Assembly: GCA_035048485.1 (NCBI GenBank)
Contig: CM068585.1
Span: 58,072,637 to 58,136,636, forward strand
Reading direction: 5' to 3'
Length of the DNA: 64,000 bases
Source of the DNA: Pteria penguin
Taxonomy: Eukaryota > Mollusca > Bivalvia > Pterioida > Pteriidae
Below are positions 62,407 to 64,000 of this stretch, piece by piece (positions within the stretch are counted from its first letter, which is position 1; every line of letters starts with the position of its first letter). A program made the translations under genes and the position numbers. The notes beneath the pieces were generated by a model. It saw nothing but the letters and a program-made list of their open reading frames with translations. It had not been told where the DNA came from and made no database searches.

Positions 62407-62475
62407 CTATTTAGATTTCGTACAAGGCCAGTCTAGTCCTCCGCATGCAGCTGATATGATGAAGTATAACACAAC
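62407..62475 (-). CDS. VAMP7: VAMP7 last exon (C-terminal luminal tail)
   Basis: The acceptor TTTTGGCAG precedes 62475 (phase 0). The exon encodes 22 residues, VVLYFIISAACGGLDWPCTK ending SK, then TAG at 62407-62409. It completes the transmembrane anchor begun in the previous exon. It carries the CGGxxWPxC tail that marks VAMP7 rather than VAMP1-4 or VAMP8. Confidence 0.93.
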   Translation of the reverse strand, partial: VVLYFIISAACGGLDWPCTKSK

Positions 62476-63152
62476 CTGCCAAAATACAAAAAGAAATCCG
62501 TCATTCTGACATGAAATCTTGGCTTTTTTTTAATTCTCATTTTATGTTACAGCAAGAATAAAGCCCTTACATGTATATGATGACTTGAATCTAGGGCCAT
62601 TCAGTCATGAGTAAATCACCTAAATAATTAAGCTGTGTCAGCTCTTCAGCAATACAAAAGATCAAAACTTGTTATGAAGGTCTATTCCCAGGTAGCTGCT
62701 TCAATACATCTGTGCTGTTTTTGCATCATAGGAACATACAGCATAATAATCATATTCCCAGATCCACCCCAGGACTGGCTAGTCCTATCATATGTCGTTA
62801 AAATCAAACAATCCTGAAACAGGCTTCTACTGAAATTAAGTAAAAGTCTGGGGGGCATTTAGCTTTTTATCTGTCCATCTAAGTCACTGTTCTACTGCAT
62901 TTTCAATGATGTTTTTCAGGCAAAACTTCAGGCTTATCAAATATATCAACCATAAAAACCAGAGATTTTGATCATGTCATAGAATACTCCGACATGGACC
63001 ACGACTTGTATTATCTACAGAACAGAAAACATGCTATTCAATGATGGTGCATGAACTCCTGACATTTTCATTCTGAGTCTCGCACACTGCGGAGTGACTT
63101 ATGTTGGCTCTACATGTTAAAAGCAAACTTAGAATAGCTCGTAATAACTTAC
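62476..63152. other. Last intron of VAMP7
   Basis: No repeat or coding feature was seen. The donor ATC|GTAAGT at the upper end and the acceptor at the lower end are both standard. Confidence 0.7.
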
Positions 63153-63245
63153 GATGACAACAGCGATGAGAATGAGAGTGATCTTGATATTCTTCCACCA
63201 CATGGAACGTGCTAGACCTCGACTACTCTTCTTAAATGAAACAGC
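63153..63245 (-). CDS. VAMP7: VAMP7 penultimate exon (end of SNARE motif and membrane anchor)
   Basis: The acceptor CCTTTCAG precedes 63245 and the donor GTCATC|GTAAGT follows 63153, both phase 0 (31 codons). It encodes AVSFKKSSRGLARSMWWKNI, then KITLILIAVVI. This aligns with the juxtamembrane part of VAMP7 (VTFKTTSRNLAR in the human protein). VAMP7 is a longin R-SNARE acting in late endosome/lysosome fusion and exocytosis. The longin domain and most of the SNARE helix must be right of the window. The Trp pair before the anchor resembles VAMP2 more than human VAMP7. Confidence 0.93.
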
Positions 63246-64000
63246 CTGAAAGGAAAATATATGTACCTTAAGTTAGTTCTCTGCAATCATACAAATACTA
63301 CAAGTTTAAATACACAATCTTTTTCTAGACTTTGAAGTGAGAGACAAATTCCCATAAGAACATGCAGATCTTTTTATCTCAGTCATCATATAACATGGAG
63401 AAGAGACATGGATAATACAGGTAACAAACTTACAGATTGTGTCTTTAAAAGTAAGTGTTGCCCAGGGGTACAATCAAAGGACTAAAAAGTCATGAGAGTC
63501 GGCTTTGCTGATTTTAAGTATGTAATCATTTTACCATTTTAAGTGGCGGATTCAGGATTTCAGGAAAATGGGGGGGGGGGGGGGGGGGGGGGCCAGGGCA
63601 AAAATTAGGTCTTCGTCATTGCAACTACATCAGTCATTATACCTATGTAACAAAATGCTAATAAAAATTTGCTCTCTTCATGCTATCTTACGGCAAAGAG
63701 TTTGCAATTGCTTGTATCCGAAAAATGAACGTGCAATTGGACAACTTCATGGCAACAAAGTTTTACTGCATTGTTGTCTCACGAGTCGAAGCTGAGCCAA
63801 CAAGGAACGACATTCCTTCAAGTTGGGACATTAAATAACCATCTTATTCACGATTCTCATGGATGTTTTAAACATGATTTATATTTAGAAAACATACAAC
63901 ATTTACCTAATATATTTATATTGCATTTTCATTATCAGAGGAAATGCGGGAGATGATCGATCTTTAAATATGTCAATATATGTGAAAAAAGAACTAAAAG
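63246..64000. other. VAMP7 intron with a 23-G run
   Basis: The poly-G tract at 63570-63592 follows GGCGGATTCAGGATTTCAGG, the lead of a dispersed fragment also near 29330 and 57240. It could form a G-quadruplex. No further VAMP7 exon was recognised up to the window edge. Confidence 0.6.

Overview
The window is animal genomic DNA: short exons with GT/AG splice sites, long AT-rich introns, many minisatellites, tRNA-derived SINEs and (AACCCT)n blocks. The repeat style (TGACCTTGACCTT-rich dispersed repeats, the GGCGTTACTATATCCCC repeat, SINE tails ending in (ATCA)n or (ACCA)n) suggests a marine mollusc, most likely a bivalve. That assignment rests on recognition only. No bacterial, phage or CRISPR features were seen.

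Three genes are supported, all on the minus strand. (1) Left end, 957-3433: part of a C2H2 zinc-finger nuclear protein, with one long basic/acidic exon and one two-finger exon whose phases match. (2) Centre, 15200-43564: a 15-exon gene assembled by hand. Every junction from the ectodomain exon to the stop codon keeps the reading frame. The predicted product is a single-pass type I membrane protein of about 1500 residues. It has a Ser/Thr-rich N-glycosylated ectodomain, one transmembrane helix, three cytoplasmic SH3 domains, an ~800-residue Pro/Ser/Lys-rich tail with PxxP and repeated [ST]xIP motifs, and a fourth SH3 at the C-terminus. I do not recognise this architecture. (3) Right end, 62407-63245: the last two exons of VAMP7, a longin R-SNARE; the rest lies beyond the window.

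About a third of the window is tandem repeat. The most striking pattern is that several arrays begin exactly at exon-intron junctions and copy the splice-site region. Examples are the donors of the zinc-finger exon, SH3-1 exon, exon 8 and exon 10, and the acceptors of exons 7 and 10. The result is introns filled with decoy splice sites. Two other arrays look seeded by SINEs: a 49-bp array grows out of a SINE 3' tail, and a 42-bp array shares 19 identical bases with a SINE head. Two TIR elements (TA and TTA target duplications), several SINEs and a decayed, partly inverted reverse-transcriptase remnant complete the picture.

Many long open frames in the window are only tandem repeats with unit lengths divisible by three, and were rejected as genes.
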